A stretch of 46,375 nucleotides of DNA from Variovorax soli NBRC 106424 (lineage in GTDB: Bacteria; Pseudomonadota; Gammaproteobacteria; Burkholderiales; Burkholderiaceae_C). Shown here piece by piece: positions 1 through 7,500 of this stretch (its first letter is position 1; each line of letters begins with the position of its first letter). A program made the position numbers and the translations under genes. A model generated the notes under the pieces. It was not told where the DNA came from, searched no databases, and saw only the letters and a program-made list of their open reading frames with translations. The DNA lies in NCBI RefSeq assembly GCF_001591385.1, contig NZ_BCUU01000037.1, forward strand, positions 1-46,375, given 5' to 3'.

Positions 1-1
1 G

Positions 2-361
2 GCGGCCTGCCGCGCGGCCGGCGTGGTGCTGGCGGGCGGCAACGACGGCATCCGCGACACCTGGTCGCCGTACGGCAAGCCCGACATGCTCGAGCGCGCC
101 ATGCTCATCGGCCTGCGCTACAACCTGCGGCGCGACGACGAACTGGCCCTGGCGCTGGATTGCGTCACCGAGGCCGGTGCCCGTGCCTGCGGCTTTGCCG
201 GCTACGGCCTGGCGCCGGGCTGCCGCGCCGACCTGGTGCTGGTGGATGCGCAGACGGTGGCGCATGCCGTGGTGGAGCGGCCGGTGCGCCGCCTGGTGGT
301 GTCGGGCGGGCGCGTCGTGGCGCGCCAGGGCAGCCTGCTGAAGGGGCTGGTTGAGGCTTGA
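2..361 (+). CDS. Amidohydrolase, cytosine-deaminase-like, C-terminal part
   Basis: Only the last 119 residues are present; the gene runs off the left edge. The remnant has the end of the TIM-barrel (GGNDGIRDTW, then KPDMLERAML) followed by the composite beta-sandwich typical of metal-dependent amidohydrolases (GLAPGCRADLVLVDA, then RLVVSGGRVV). The aspartate in GGNDGIRDTW sits where CodA-type cytosine deaminases carry their last metal-ligand aspartate. The family hydrolyses exocyclic amino groups of pyrimidines or related rings in the cytoplasm. Substrate cannot be settled from the fragment. Other nucleobase genes (a permease and a nucleoside deaminase) lie 14 kb away and are not linked to it. 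Confidence 0.85.
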   Translation, partial: AACRAAGVVLAGGNDGIRDTWSPYGKPDMLERAMLIGLRYNLRRDDELALALDCVTEAGARACGFAGYGLAPGCRADLVLVDAQTVAHAVVERPVRRLVVSGGRVVARQGSLLKGLVEA

Positions 362-401
362 GCCCCATCTGTGACGGGCACTTGCCGGCGCGCGGCCCGC
401 G

Positions 402-1262
402 TCAGTGCAGGTGCCGCAGCTTGTCCGGGTTGCGCATGATGTAGATGGCCGCCACCTTGCCGTCTTCGATCTCCAGCGCCGTGGTCTGCAGCTCGCCATC
501 CGCCTCCAGCGTGACGAAGCCGGGCAGTCCATTGATGAAAGCCGTGCGCACGAAGGTCGATCCGAGCTTGCGGAACATGTTCGCGAGGTTGGTGTGCAGC
601 TTCATCACCGCGTCGAAGCCCAGCACCGGGCGCCCCAGGGCCGGCCGCTTGCCGCCGCCATCCGCATGCAGGCTCACGTCGGCGGCCAGCATGGCGCCCA
701 GCGCGCTCATGTCGCCGGTGCGTGATGCGTCGAAGAACGCCTGGGCAATCGCCAGGCCGCGTTCCTTCTCGACCTGGAAGCGCGGGCGCGATTCGCGCAC
801 ATGCGTGCGTGCCCGCGTCGCCAGCTGGCGGCAGGCGGCCGGCTCGCGCTGGATGGTCGTGGCGATCTCGTCGAATTCCAGCCCGAACACGTCGTGCAGC
901 AGGAACGCCGCGCGCTCCAATGGCGACAGGCGTTCGAGCGCCAGCATGAGCGGCAGCGTGACGTCTTCCTGCTGTTCGTCTTCGACCACCGGGTCGGGCA
1001 GCCACGGGCCGATGTAGGTCTCGCGCTGGTGGCGGGCGGACTTGATCTGGTCCAGGCACATGCGCATGACCATGCGCCGCAGGAAGGCCTCGGCCACGCG
1101 CACCTGCGCTCGCTCGGCGTTCACCCAGCGGATGTACGCCTCCTGCACGACGTCCTCCGCGTCGGCCACCGAGCCGAGCATGCGGTAGGCCACGCGCACC
1201 AGCGTGCGCCGCAGCGGCTCGAAGCTCGCCGCGGCGTCCGTGAGGTTGGCCGCGGCGTCCAT
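402..1262 (-). CDS. sigJ: ECF41-family RNA polymerase sigma factor (SigJ-like)
   Basis: The protein has 286 residues. Sigma region 2 lies at about 17-80 and region 4 at about 105-155, followed by a SnoaL-like C-terminal extension of about 125 residues. The three ECF41 hallmark motifs are visible: WLPDP (87-91, between the sigma regions), DGGGK (201-205) and NPDKL (278-282). In ECF41 factors this extension replaces an anti-sigma factor and modulates activity from within the same polypeptide. The start was taken at the ATG that overlaps the upstream stop (TGATG), so translation is probably coupled to the AhpD-like gene. That neighbour is the classic ECF41 partner, a carboxymuconolactone decarboxylase, oxidoreductase or epimerase. 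An in-frame start further upstream would lie inside that gene. The inducing signal is unknown. Confidence 0.93.
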   Translation of the reverse strand: MDAAANLTDAAASFEPLRRTLVRVAYRMLGSVADAEDVVQEAYIRWVNAERAQVRVAEAFLRRMVMRMCLDQIKSARHQRETYIGPWLPDPVVEDEQQEDVTLPLMLALERLSPLERAAFLLHDVFGLEFDEIATTIQREPAACRQLATRARTHVRESRPRFQVEKERGLAIAQAFFDASRTGDMSALGAMLAADVSLHADGGGKRPALGRPVLGFDAVMKLHTNLANMFRKLGSTFVRTAFINGLPGFVTLEADGELQTTALEIEDGKVAAIYIMRNPDKLRHLH

Positions 1263-1732
1263 CAGGCGGCGGCCTGCATGGCCTTGGCCGCCGCCGGCTC
1301 CACCCACAGGCCGAAGCCGACCGCGAGCCGGTTCCAGCCGTTGATGACGTTGATCATGAGCGTGAGCTTCACCTGCTCTTCCTTCGAGAAATGGTCATGG
1401 AGCGCCGAGCGCGCGCGCTCCAGCTCGGCATGGCCTTCGGAAATTCGCGTCAGCGCCTCGGTCCAGGCCAGCGCCGCGCGTTCGCGCTCGGTATAGCACG
1501 GCGCCTCGCGCCAGGCGGACAGCAGGTACAGGCGCTGCTCGGTCTCGCCCTTCTGGCGGGCATCCGCCGTGTGCATGTTGATGCAGTTGGCGCAGGCGTT
1601 GATCTGCGAGGCGCGCACTTCCACCAGCGCCACGAGGCTGGGCTCCAGGCTGCCTGCCACGGCGAGGGAGGTGCCCATCCAGGACTTCATCTGGGCGGGG
1701 GCGGCGGCAAAGGGGTCGAACTTGGCGGTCAT
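1262..1732 (-). CDS. Carboxymuconolactone decarboxylase family (AhpD-like) protein
   Basis: A 156-residue all-helical protein of the AhpD/carboxymuconolactone decarboxylase fold. The redox motif CANCINMH gives Cys47, Cys50 and His54, as in AhpD-like alkylhydroperoxidases. The start was set at the ATG at 1732, preceded by AAAGGAAA about 6 bases upstream; an ATG at 1801 would overlap the predicted promoter and lacks such a site. It is the first gene of a two-gene operon with the ECF41 sigma factor and is probably that factor's main target. A role in peroxide or electrophile defence is inferred from the family; the substrate is unknown. Confidence 0.9.
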   Translation of the reverse strand: MTAKFDPFAAAPAQMKSWMGTSLAVAGSLEPSLVALVEVRASQINACANCINMHTADARQKGETEQRLYLLSAWREAPCYTERERAALAWTEALTRISEGHAELERARSALHDHFSKEEQVKLTLMINVINGWNRLAVGFGLWVEPAAAKAMQAAA

Positions 1733-1773
1733 GGTCGGTTTCCTTTCGGGTTCGTTGAGGGATACGACGACAT

Positions 1774-1800
1774 GACGAGACAGCCCCTTGATGTGTGACA
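1774..1800 (-). promoter_or_regulatory. ECF41-type promoter
   Basis: On the minus strand TGTCACA (1800-1794) is followed after exactly 16 bases by CGTC (1777-1774), 42 bases upstream of the AhpD-like start codon. The two elements match the published consensus for ECF41 target promoters. The position in front of the sigma factor's own operon implies autoregulation. Confidence 0.8.
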
Positions 1801-1801
1801 T

Positions 1802-1829
1802 GGGCGGTGAAAATTTTTTCCGACCGCCC
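1802..1829. terminator. Inverted repeat with AT-rich loop
   Basis: GGGCGGT (1802-1808) and ACCGCCC (1823-1829) form a 7-bp stem around an AT-rich loop. It lies 21 bases beyond the GST stop and abuts the -35 of the ECF41 promoter. It may end GST transcription or insulate the promoter. No trailing U-tract is seen, so intrinsic termination is uncertain. Confidence 0.4.
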
Positions 1830-1849
1830 TTGCCGGCCCCTGCAGGCCT

Positions 1850-2554
1850 TCAGTCGCGCGAGAGGCGGTAGGGCTCGTCCATGACGACGAAGTCCTTTTC
1901 CTGCAGCGCACCGTCGATCCAGGCCTTGACGCCGGGCAGCGCCTGCACACGCTGCATGTAGGCGCCGATGGCCTCGGGCACCGGCAGCGCATAGCGGGCG
2001 AAGCGCATCACCACCGGCGCGTAGTAGGCGTCGGCGGCGCTGAAGCGGCCGAACAGCATGCCGTCGGGGTGGCTGGCGGCATTGGCCGCGAGCAGTTCGC
2101 TCCACATGCCGACGATGCGCTGCACGTCGGCGCGCACGCCCGCGTTGTCGCGCCAGATGATGGCGCCCTGCACCGACAGGTCGGCCTCGATGTTCATGGC
2201 GCAGGCGCCGCGCAGCGACCGGAAGCCCCCATGCATCTCCGCGCAGATGCTGCGCGCGTGCGCACGCTGGCCTGCAGCCTCGGGCCACAGCTTCCTGTCG
2301 GGGAAGGTCTCGGCCAGGTACTCCACGATGGACAGCGAATCCCACACCTTGATGTCGCCGTCCACCAGCAGCGGCACCAGCGCCGTGGGCGACAGCGCGC
2401 CCATGGTCTTCTTGAATTCCGAGCCTTCGCTGAACGGAGACTCGCCGAAGCGCACCGTCACTTCCTCGAAGTCGATGCCGGCCTGCTTCATGAGCACCCA
2501 GGGCCGCATGGACCATGACGAATAGTTCTTGTTGGCGACGTAGAGCTTGGGCAT
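1850..2554 (-). CDS. Glutathione S-transferase family protein
   Basis: The protein has 234 residues. The N-terminal thioredoxin-like domain (about 1-80) begins MPKLYVANKNYSSWSMRPW, with the serine-rich SSWS motif where GSTs bind glutathione, and contains the cis-proline region ALVPLLVDG followed by DSLSIVEYL. The C-terminal helical domain covers about 90-225. The start is fixed by a good ribosome site (AGGAGAAA) just upstream. It resembles the cytosolic YfcF-like group with the NYSSWSxRPW signature. It lies upstream of the ECF41 operon on the same strand, but a promoter and a hairpin separate the two, so it is probably transcribed independently. The substrate is unknown. Confidence 0.9.
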   Translation of the reverse strand: MPKLYVANKNYSSWSMRPWVLMKQAGIDFEEVTVRFGESPFSEGSEFKKTMGALSPTALVPLLVDGDIKVWDSLSIVEYLAETFPDRKLWPEAAGQRAHARSICAEMHGGFRSLRGACAMNIEADLSVQGAIIWRDNAGVRADVQRIVGMWSELLAANAASHPDGMLFGRFSAADAYYAPVVMRFARYALPVPEAIGAYMQRVQALPGVKAWIDGALQEKDFVVMDEPYRLSRD

Positions 2555-2683
2555 ATCGTTTTTCTCCTGGTGAGGTGTTTTTCCAATGGAACCGCGCATG
2601 CTATCGGCGGATGCCGTGGCCGTTGATGCCAAAGTGCGCCGGCATTGATGCGCGCGGCGCACCGGCAGCTGTCAGGGCGCCGT

Positions 2684-3226
2684 TCAGCGCTGTGATTCGT
2701 CCTTGCCGGAGGGGTCGGGCCCCTGGTTCCGGCTGCCGCCCATCATGCCCTGCAGGCCGCGCGAGAAGTGCGGGACCAGCGCCAGCACCACCAGCGCCAG
2801 CACGGTGCTCAAGATGGCCGTGACCTCGCGGCCCAGCCCGCAGGCCATGCCGATGGCGGCGGTCATCCACATGCCGGCCGCCGTGGTCAGGCCCTTGACC
2901 GCGTGCTCCTCGTTGGACTTGAGGATGGCGCCGGCGCACAGGAAGCCGACGCCGGCCACCAGGCCCTGGATCACCCGGCTCATGTCGGCCAGCGCGGTGC
3001 CGCTCAGCTGCGGAGCGAGCACGAAGAGCGCAGAGCCCATGGCCACCAGCATGTGGGTGCGCGCGCCGGCGGCCTTGCCCTTGGCCTCGCGCTCGAACCC
3101 CAGGGCGAAGCCCAGCGCGCCGGCCAGCAGAAGGCGCACGGCCACGCGGGTGACGTGCGCCACGTCGTCCGCGTCTGCGAACTCCGCGGCAACCGTGTCC
3201 AGGACCTGGCGCCAGACCTCAGCCAC
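2684..3226 (-). CDS. MgtC/SapB family inner-membrane protein
   Basis: A 180-residue membrane protein. It carries the MgtC/SapB signature: RLLLAGALGFALGFERE, then GARTHMLVAMGSALF, then GVGFLCAGAI and GLTTAAGMWMTAAIGMACG, giving about four to five hydrophobic segments. It lacks the long soluble C-terminal domain of Salmonella MgtC, ending instead in a short hydrophilic tail after residue 160. The start is GTG with GAGGGG just upstream. It begins 27 bases after the lytic transglycosylase gene on the same strand and is probably co-transcribed with it. Its function is unclear; Mg-stress and ATP synthase links are known only for true MgtC. Confidence 0.88.
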   Translation of the reverse strand: MAEVWRQVLDTVAAEFADADDVAHVTRVAVRLLLAGALGFALGFEREAKGKAAGARTHMLVAMGSALFVLAPQLSGTALADMSRVIQGLVAGVGFLCAGAILKSNEEHAVKGLTTAAGMWMTAAIGMACGLGREVTAILSTVLALVVLALVPHFSRGLQGMMGGSRNQGPDPSGKDESQR

Positions 3227-3253
3227 CTTGCCCCTCAGCGGCTGGGCCCTGGC

Positions 3254-5245
3254 TCATGGCAGGTCCTTGTTGGGTTCCGGAATGCTCTCGTCGCGCGGGC
3301 CCACGGTGCCCAGGCGCGCCTTGATCGACTGCGGCCTGCCGCTGATGATGGCCGCGTAGTTGGTGGTGTTGGCCAGCACCTTCTTCACGTAGTCGCGCGT
3401 CTCGTTGAAGGGCACGTTCTCGGCCCAGATGGCCGCCTCGATCACCGGGCCGTTGCGCCAGACGCGCGGCCGTCCCGGGCCGGCGTTGTACGCGGCGGCG
3501 GCCAGCGGCATGGAGCCGTCGAAATCGTCCAGCGCCAGCTTGAGGTAATTGGTGCCGATGGTGATGTTGGTCTCGCGGTCGTAGATCTGGTCGGGGGTGA
3601 AGCCGCCCAGGCCGATCTTGCGCGCCGTCCAGCGCGCGGTGGCCGGCATGACCTGCATCAGGCCCGAGGCGCCGACGCCCGAGCGGGCATCCATGATGAA
3701 GCGGCTTTCCTGCCGGATGAGGCCGTACACATAGGCCGGCTCCAGCCCGATCTCGTTGCTCTTGCGGATGACCGTGTCGTGAAAGGGCATCGGAAAGCGC
3801 TGCTCCACGTCGATCACGCCCTTGGTGCGTTCGCTGGTGTTGATGCAGCGGTCCCACACCTCGCGCTGGCAGGCCAGGTCGGCAGCGGCCAGCAGCTCGC
3901 GGTCGCCCATGCCGCCCTTGTCGTGCAGGTTGGTGGCGTAGTTCCATTCACGCACGCCTTCGGAACGCAGGCCGATGCCGATGGCCAGCAGCGCCCGCTG
4001 CAGCGAGGCGTTGCTGCGCGCGGCGGCCTTCTCTTCGGCCGTGAGCGGGGCGGGGCGGGTGGGCACGCTGGCCTGCTGGCCCAGCTCTTCCAGCGCCAGC
4101 AGCTCGTAGAAGCCGCGCGTACCGGCAATGCTCTCGTACAGGGCGCGGGCCTCGGCGCGGCGCTCGTCGCCGCCGCGCTGGGCCAGCGCGCGCGCCTTCC
4201 AATAGGTCCAGGTGGGGTCGTCCTGCGCGTCTTCGCTCATGGCGTCGATGGCGGGCGCCACCTCCTTCCACTGGCCCATGCGCAGCGCGGCGCGCACCTT
4301 CCAGGCCAGCATGTCGTCGCTCAGGTCCTTGACGCGCGAGACGTTGGCGAAATAGCCGCTGGCCATGGGCGAGAGCTTCATGGCCGACTGCTTGCCGATC
4401 AGGCCCCAGAGCCAGTTGCGCTCTTCGGCGCTGAGCATGGGTCCCCACTTGCCGTCCAGCTGCACGGCAGCGGCGTCGGGGTCGGACATGGCGATCTTCA
4501 CCAGCGCCAGCACCACGATTTCCTTCTTGGCCTTGGCGGCGACCACGGCCCGCCCGGTCAGGTACTTGATCGGGCTGGCGTTCATCTGGTCGAACAGCTG
4601 GATGTCGTCGGGCGCCACCAGGTTGACCGCGTTGCGCGCGGCCGTGGCGCGGTTGGCTTCCATGGACAGCCGCGCCTTGCGCCAGGCGTCGTTGGCGGAC
4701 ATCAGGTCGGCGGCAATGAGGCGCTCGGCCGCGGCCAGGCAGCCGTCGTCGGCGTCGCGCTGGGCGAGCCAGTCGCGGCGCACCCCCCGCGCCTGCTCCT
4801 TGGTGACGCCATTGCGCTGCGCGCCGGCCAGCACCGCATAGCAGCGCACTTCGCGGTCGTCGCCCATGCGGTAGGCCGGGTGCAGCGCGTTGAAGTTGTC
4901 CCAGTCGCGCTGCTTGCCCAGAAGGAGCAGCCAGTCGTTGCGCAGCCGGTCTTCCTGGTAGGTGCCGGGATAGCGGGCGAAGAAGTCCTGCACCTCGAGC
5001 GGGCTGGCCTCCTGCAGGCGCGCCTTGAGCTCCCAGTAGGCGGCCCAGGGCTCCAGCGCATGGCCGCGCGCCATGGGCAGCAGCGCCGACAGCCGGGCCT
5101 TGTCGCCACGCTGTAAGGCTTGCTTCATCTGCAGGAGGACGTCGTCGCCGCTGCCCTGGGCCGATGCGGCCTGGCTCATTGCGGCAAGCAGAACGAGAGA
5201 AAAAACGCGGGCACGCCGCGGTGCCAAAATGCTTAGCCAACGCAT
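3254..5245 (-). CDS. slt: Soluble lytic murein transglycosylase (Slt-like)
   Basis: The protein has 663 residues, in the normal range for Slt70 homologues. A signal peptide ends near AMSQAASAQ (about residue 29). A long alpha-helical superhelix follows (about 60-470), then the C-terminal lysozyme-like SLT domain. The catalytic glutamate is Glu513 in RQESRF, followed by GASGLMQVMPATA and AAAAYNAGPGR. The enzyme cleaves peptidoglycan glycan strands in the periplasm, leaving 1,6-anhydro-muropeptides. Its start codon lies only 9 bases from that of the divergent 5-formyl-THF cyclo-ligase gene, so each promoter must lie inside the other gene's 5' end. The mgtC-like gene follows in the same direction. 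Confidence 0.95.
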   Translation of the reverse strand: MRWLSILAPRRARVFSLVLLAAMSQAASAQGSGDDVLLQMKQALQRGDKARLSALLPMARGHALEPWAAYWELKARLQEASPLEVQDFFARYPGTYQEDRLRNDWLLLLGKQRDWDNFNALHPAYRMGDDREVRCYAVLAGAQRNGVTKEQARGVRRDWLAQRDADDGCLAAAERLIAADLMSANDAWRKARLSMEANRATAARNAVNLVAPDDIQLFDQMNASPIKYLTGRAVVAAKAKKEIVVLALVKIAMSDPDAAAVQLDGKWGPMLSAEERNWLWGLIGKQSAMKLSPMASGYFANVSRVKDLSDDMLAWKVRAALRMGQWKEVAPAIDAMSEDAQDDPTWTYWKARALAQRGGDERRAEARALYESIAGTRGFYELLALEELGQQASVPTRPAPLTAEEKAAARSNASLQRALLAIGIGLRSEGVREWNYATNLHDKGGMGDRELLAAADLACQREVWDRCINTSERTKGVIDVEQRFPMPFHDTVIRKSNEIGLEPAYVYGLIRQESRFIMDARSGVGASGLMQVMPATARWTARKIGLGGFTPDQIYDRETNITIGTNYLKLALDDFDGSMPLAAAAYNAGPGRPRVWRNGPVIEAAIWAENVPFNETRDYVKKVLANTTNYAAIISGRPQSIKARLGTVGPRDESIPEPNKDLP

Positions 5246-5254
5246 CGGGGGATT

Positions 5255-5872
5255 ATGGACAACTCACGTGACGCAAAGTCGTCGGATACGGCAAGTTTTC
5301 TCAAGAATCAGCTGCGCGCCGCGCTGGTGGAACAGCGCCTGAACATGCCCGACCGGCTGGCGCGCTCGGCCCTGCTCCAGCGCGTGATGCGCATCTGGCT
5401 CGTGGGGCGGCCCGACACGGTGATCGGCGCCTACTGGCCGATCAAGGGCGAGTTCGATCCTTTGCCGGCCCTGCATCGCTGGAAGGAAGACGGCGAGCTG
5501 CAGGGCGAGCCCACGCGCCGGCGCATCGGCCTGCCGGTGATCAACAAGGTGCACAAGACGCTCACCTTCCATGCCTGGTACCCGGGCTGCCCGATGGAGG
5601 AAGACGCCTACGGCATCCCCAAGCCCAAGGACACCGAGCTGATCGTGCCCACGCTGCTGTTCGTGCCGTGCGTGGGCTACAGCGACGGCGGCTACCGCCT
5701 CGGCTATGGCGGCGGCTTCTACGACCGCACCCTGGCGGCGCTGCAGCCCAAGCCCTTCACCGTGGGGCTGGGCTTTGCCAACGGCCTGCTGGCCGGCCAC
5801 GAGCCCGAGGCGCACGATGTGCCGCTGGACGCCATCCTGAACGAGGACGGCGTGGTTTGGCCATTAGGTTGA
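5255..5872 (+). CDS. ygfA: 5-formyltetrahydrofolate cyclo-ligase
   Basis: A 205-residue cytoplasmic enzyme that converts 5-formyl-THF to 5,10-methenyl-THF using ATP. The N-terminal LKNQLRAALVEQR helix and the substrate region VIGAYWPIKGEFDP are present. The hallmark nucleotide-binding loop is LGYGGGFYDRTL. The start is the ATG 12 bases after a G-rich GGGGGA site and gives a normal length. The gene is divergent from slt. Its stop codon abuts that of the convergent LysR gene with no space for a separate terminator, so the two transcripts must overlap at their 3' ends. In other bacteria the homologue often sits downstream of 6S RNA; none was recognised here. Confidence 0.94.
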   Translation: MDNSRDAKSSDTASFLKNQLRAALVEQRLNMPDRLARSALLQRVMRIWLVGRPDTVIGAYWPIKGEFDPLPALHRWKEDGELQGEPTRRRIGLPVINKVHKTLTFHAWYPGCPMEEDAYGIPKPKDTELIVPTLLFVPCVGYSDGGYRLGYGGGFYDRTLAALQPKPFTVGLGFANGLLAGHEPEAHDVPLDAILNEDGVVWPLG

Positions 5873-6853
5873 TCAGTCCAGGTCTTCCAGGTCGGGATCC
5901 TTGCCCTCGCCGATGGTCTGGCGCGTGATGGCCGCCTGCTCCTGCAGCCAGTCGGAAAAAGCCTGCACCTCCGGCCGCAGCGTGCTGCGCGGCCCGGCAA
6001 GAAGCCAGTAGGACATCGGCGAATCCATGCGCTGCTGGGGCAGCACCTCCACCAGGTCGCCGCTGGCCAGGCTGTCCGAGACCAGCGAGCTGCGCGCCAG
6101 CACCACGCCCTGGCCGGTGAGGGCCGCCTGCACCATCTGGTAGGCGTAGTTGAAATAGAGCCAGCGCTTGGGCTGCAGCCGCGCCAGGCCGTGCAGCTCG
6201 AACCAGCGGCGCCAGGTGAGCCATTCGAGGTGGGTGCGGTGCGCGTCGCCCGCTTCGATCAGGGTGAAGTTGGCAATGTCGGCCGGCTTGGCCAGGGAAG
6301 GGTTGCTCTTGAGCAGCCAGGGGCTGGCCACCGGCGTGAGCGTCTCGCCGAACATGCGGATCGCGCCCGGCGGCATGCTGCCGGCCGGGCCGTAGCGCAG
6401 GGCCAGGTCCACGTCCGCCACGTCCAGGTCCACCGCCATGTCGCTGGCGTCGATGCGGATGTCGATGTCGGGGTTGTCGCGCTGGAAGGCTTCCAGCCTG
6501 GGGATGAGCCACATCGACGCGAACGAGGCGAAGGTGGTCACGGCCACGCTCTTGCGCCCGGCGCTCTGGCGGATCTGCCGCACCGCGCCGTCGATGCGCG
6601 GCAGCGACTGCTGCACCGCCAGCAGCAGCTGAGAGCCGGCGCTGGTGAGCTCGACCGCGCGCGTGTGGCGCAGGAACAGGGCCACCCCCACTTCTTCTTC
6701 CAGCGACTGGATCTGCCGGCTCACGGCCGACTGGGTGAGCGCCATTTCTTCCGAGGCGGCGCGGAAGTTCAGGTGCCGCGCCACCGCCTCGAAGGCCCGC
6801 AGGTGGCCGGCGGAGATGGGACGCGAACGCAGGTGGGTCTGGGAGTGCTGCAC
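5873..6853 (-). CDS. LysR-type regulator, GcvA-like
   Basis: A 326-residue LysR regulator. The N-terminal winged HTH (about 15-75) reads LRAFEAVARHLNFRAASEEM, then LTQSAVSRQIQSLEEEVG. The C-terminal effector-binding domain has the GcvA-group sequence ASMWLIPRLEAFQRDNPDID and the DLALRYGPAG turn. It starts at a GTG with no strong ribosome site; no better in-frame start is visible. It faces the DUF2917 gene across 160 bases, an arrangement seen in related bacteria, so that gene is its likely target. The effector is unknown. Confidence 0.92.
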   Translation of the reverse strand: MQHSQTHLRSRPISAGHLRAFEAVARHLNFRAASEEMALTQSAVSRQIQSLEEEVGVALFLRHTRAVELTSAGSQLLLAVQQSLPRIDGAVRQIRQSAGRKSVAVTTFASFASMWLIPRLEAFQRDNPDIDIRIDASDMAVDLDVADVDLALRYGPAGSMPPGAIRMFGETLTPVASPWLLKSNPSLAKPADIANFTLIEAGDAHRTHLEWLTWRRWFELHGLARLQPKRWLYFNYAYQMVQAALTGQGVVLARSSLVSDSLASGDLVEVLPQQRMDSPMSYWLLAGPRSTLRPEVQAFSDWLQEQAAITRQTIGEGKDPDLEDLD

Positions 6854-6889
6854 GGCTTCGGCTCGGGGCTTGGGGGCGGGTTGGCGATT

Positions 6890-6928
6890 AATGCGAAAAG
6901 GGAATCAGTAGGCTAGCGCGTTTTCATT
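6890..6928. promoter_or_regulatory. Possible LysR operator in the divergent gap
   Basis: Between the LysR gene and the DUF2917 gene the half-sites AATGCGAAAA (6890-6899) and TTTTCATT (6921-6928) are arranged as an imperfect inverted pair. Position and symmetry fit a LysR-type operator. The assignment is inference only. Confidence 0.3.
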
Positions 6929-7013
6929 GGACCGAAAAGCGGGGCGGCGAGATCATTCATTCCCGAAACGCGCCATCTGCCCCTTTTGCAGCAGTGGTGA
7001 CCAGGAGCCCATC

Positions 7014-7322
7014 ATGACCGCCACCGTACTTTCTTCGTCGTCGATTCCCAGCCTGCGCCGGCCCGCCTCGGTGCCGCCGGCCGTGCGCCGCGGTGCCTGG
7101 CAACTGGCAGCCGGCCAGGCCATGTCCCTGCGCGCCCAGTCCGACAGCGTGCTCAAGGTCCGCCAGGGCCGCGTCTGGGTCACCCGCGACGCCACGGCCC
7201 AATGGGGCAGCGAAGACCTCGTGCTCGGCCCTGGCGAAAGCCTGCGCCTGGCCAAGGGCGAGCGCCTGGTGATGGAGCCGTGGGACGGCTTTGGCGCCAC
7301 CTACACCTGGGACGCCGCCTGA
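7014..7322 (+). CDS. DUF2917 domain protein
   Basis: A 102-residue protein with a small cupin-like beta-rich domain: AWQLAAGQAMSLRA, then VLKVRQGRVWVTRD, then DLVLGPGESLRLAKGERLVMEPW. This pattern is typical of DUF2917 proteins of Burkholderiales. There is no signal peptide or membrane segment. The start was placed at the ATG with CAGGAG eight bases upstream rather than at an earlier in-frame start at 6927. It is a single-gene unit divergent from a GcvA-like LysR regulator and is followed by a strong intrinsic terminator. Its biochemical role is not known. Confidence 0.85.
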   Translation: MTATVLSSSSIPSLRRPASVPPAVRRGAWQLAAGQAMSLRAQSDSVLKVRQGRVWVTRDATAQWGSEDLVLGPGESLRLAKGERLVMEPWDGFGATYTWDAA

Positions 7323-7362
7323 GCGGCCCGGCCAGCGCGCACCGACCCGGTCTTCGGTAGCC

Positions 7363-7400
7363 AAGCGGCGAGCCCTTCGGGGCTTCGCCGCTTTTTTCTT
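7363..7400 (+). terminator. Rho-independent terminator
   Basis: AAGCGGCGA, GCCC, a TTCG tetraloop, GGGC and TCGCCGCTT form a near-perfect stem with one bulged T, followed by a run of six Ts. It lies 41 bases after the DUF2917 stop. Confidence 0.92.
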
Positions 7401-7500
7401 GCCGATCCGGCCCCGGCCTCTGCCGATTGGCCGGAGCGCAGACCCGGAATGTTCGCGTATCGTCGGCGGCTGAAACAATATTTAACGGCCGCCCTCTCCC

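Noticed and set aside
2768..5116. Very long open frame antisense to slt and mgtC-like genes
   Set aside because: It is a GC-rich shadow of well-supported genes; composition is dominated by Ala, Gly, His, Arg and it has no motif.
5255..5400. 6S RNA near the 5-formyl-THF cyclo-ligase gene
   Set aside because: The known ssrS-ygfA linkage prompted a look, but only 9 bases separate the gene from divergent slt, leaving no space.
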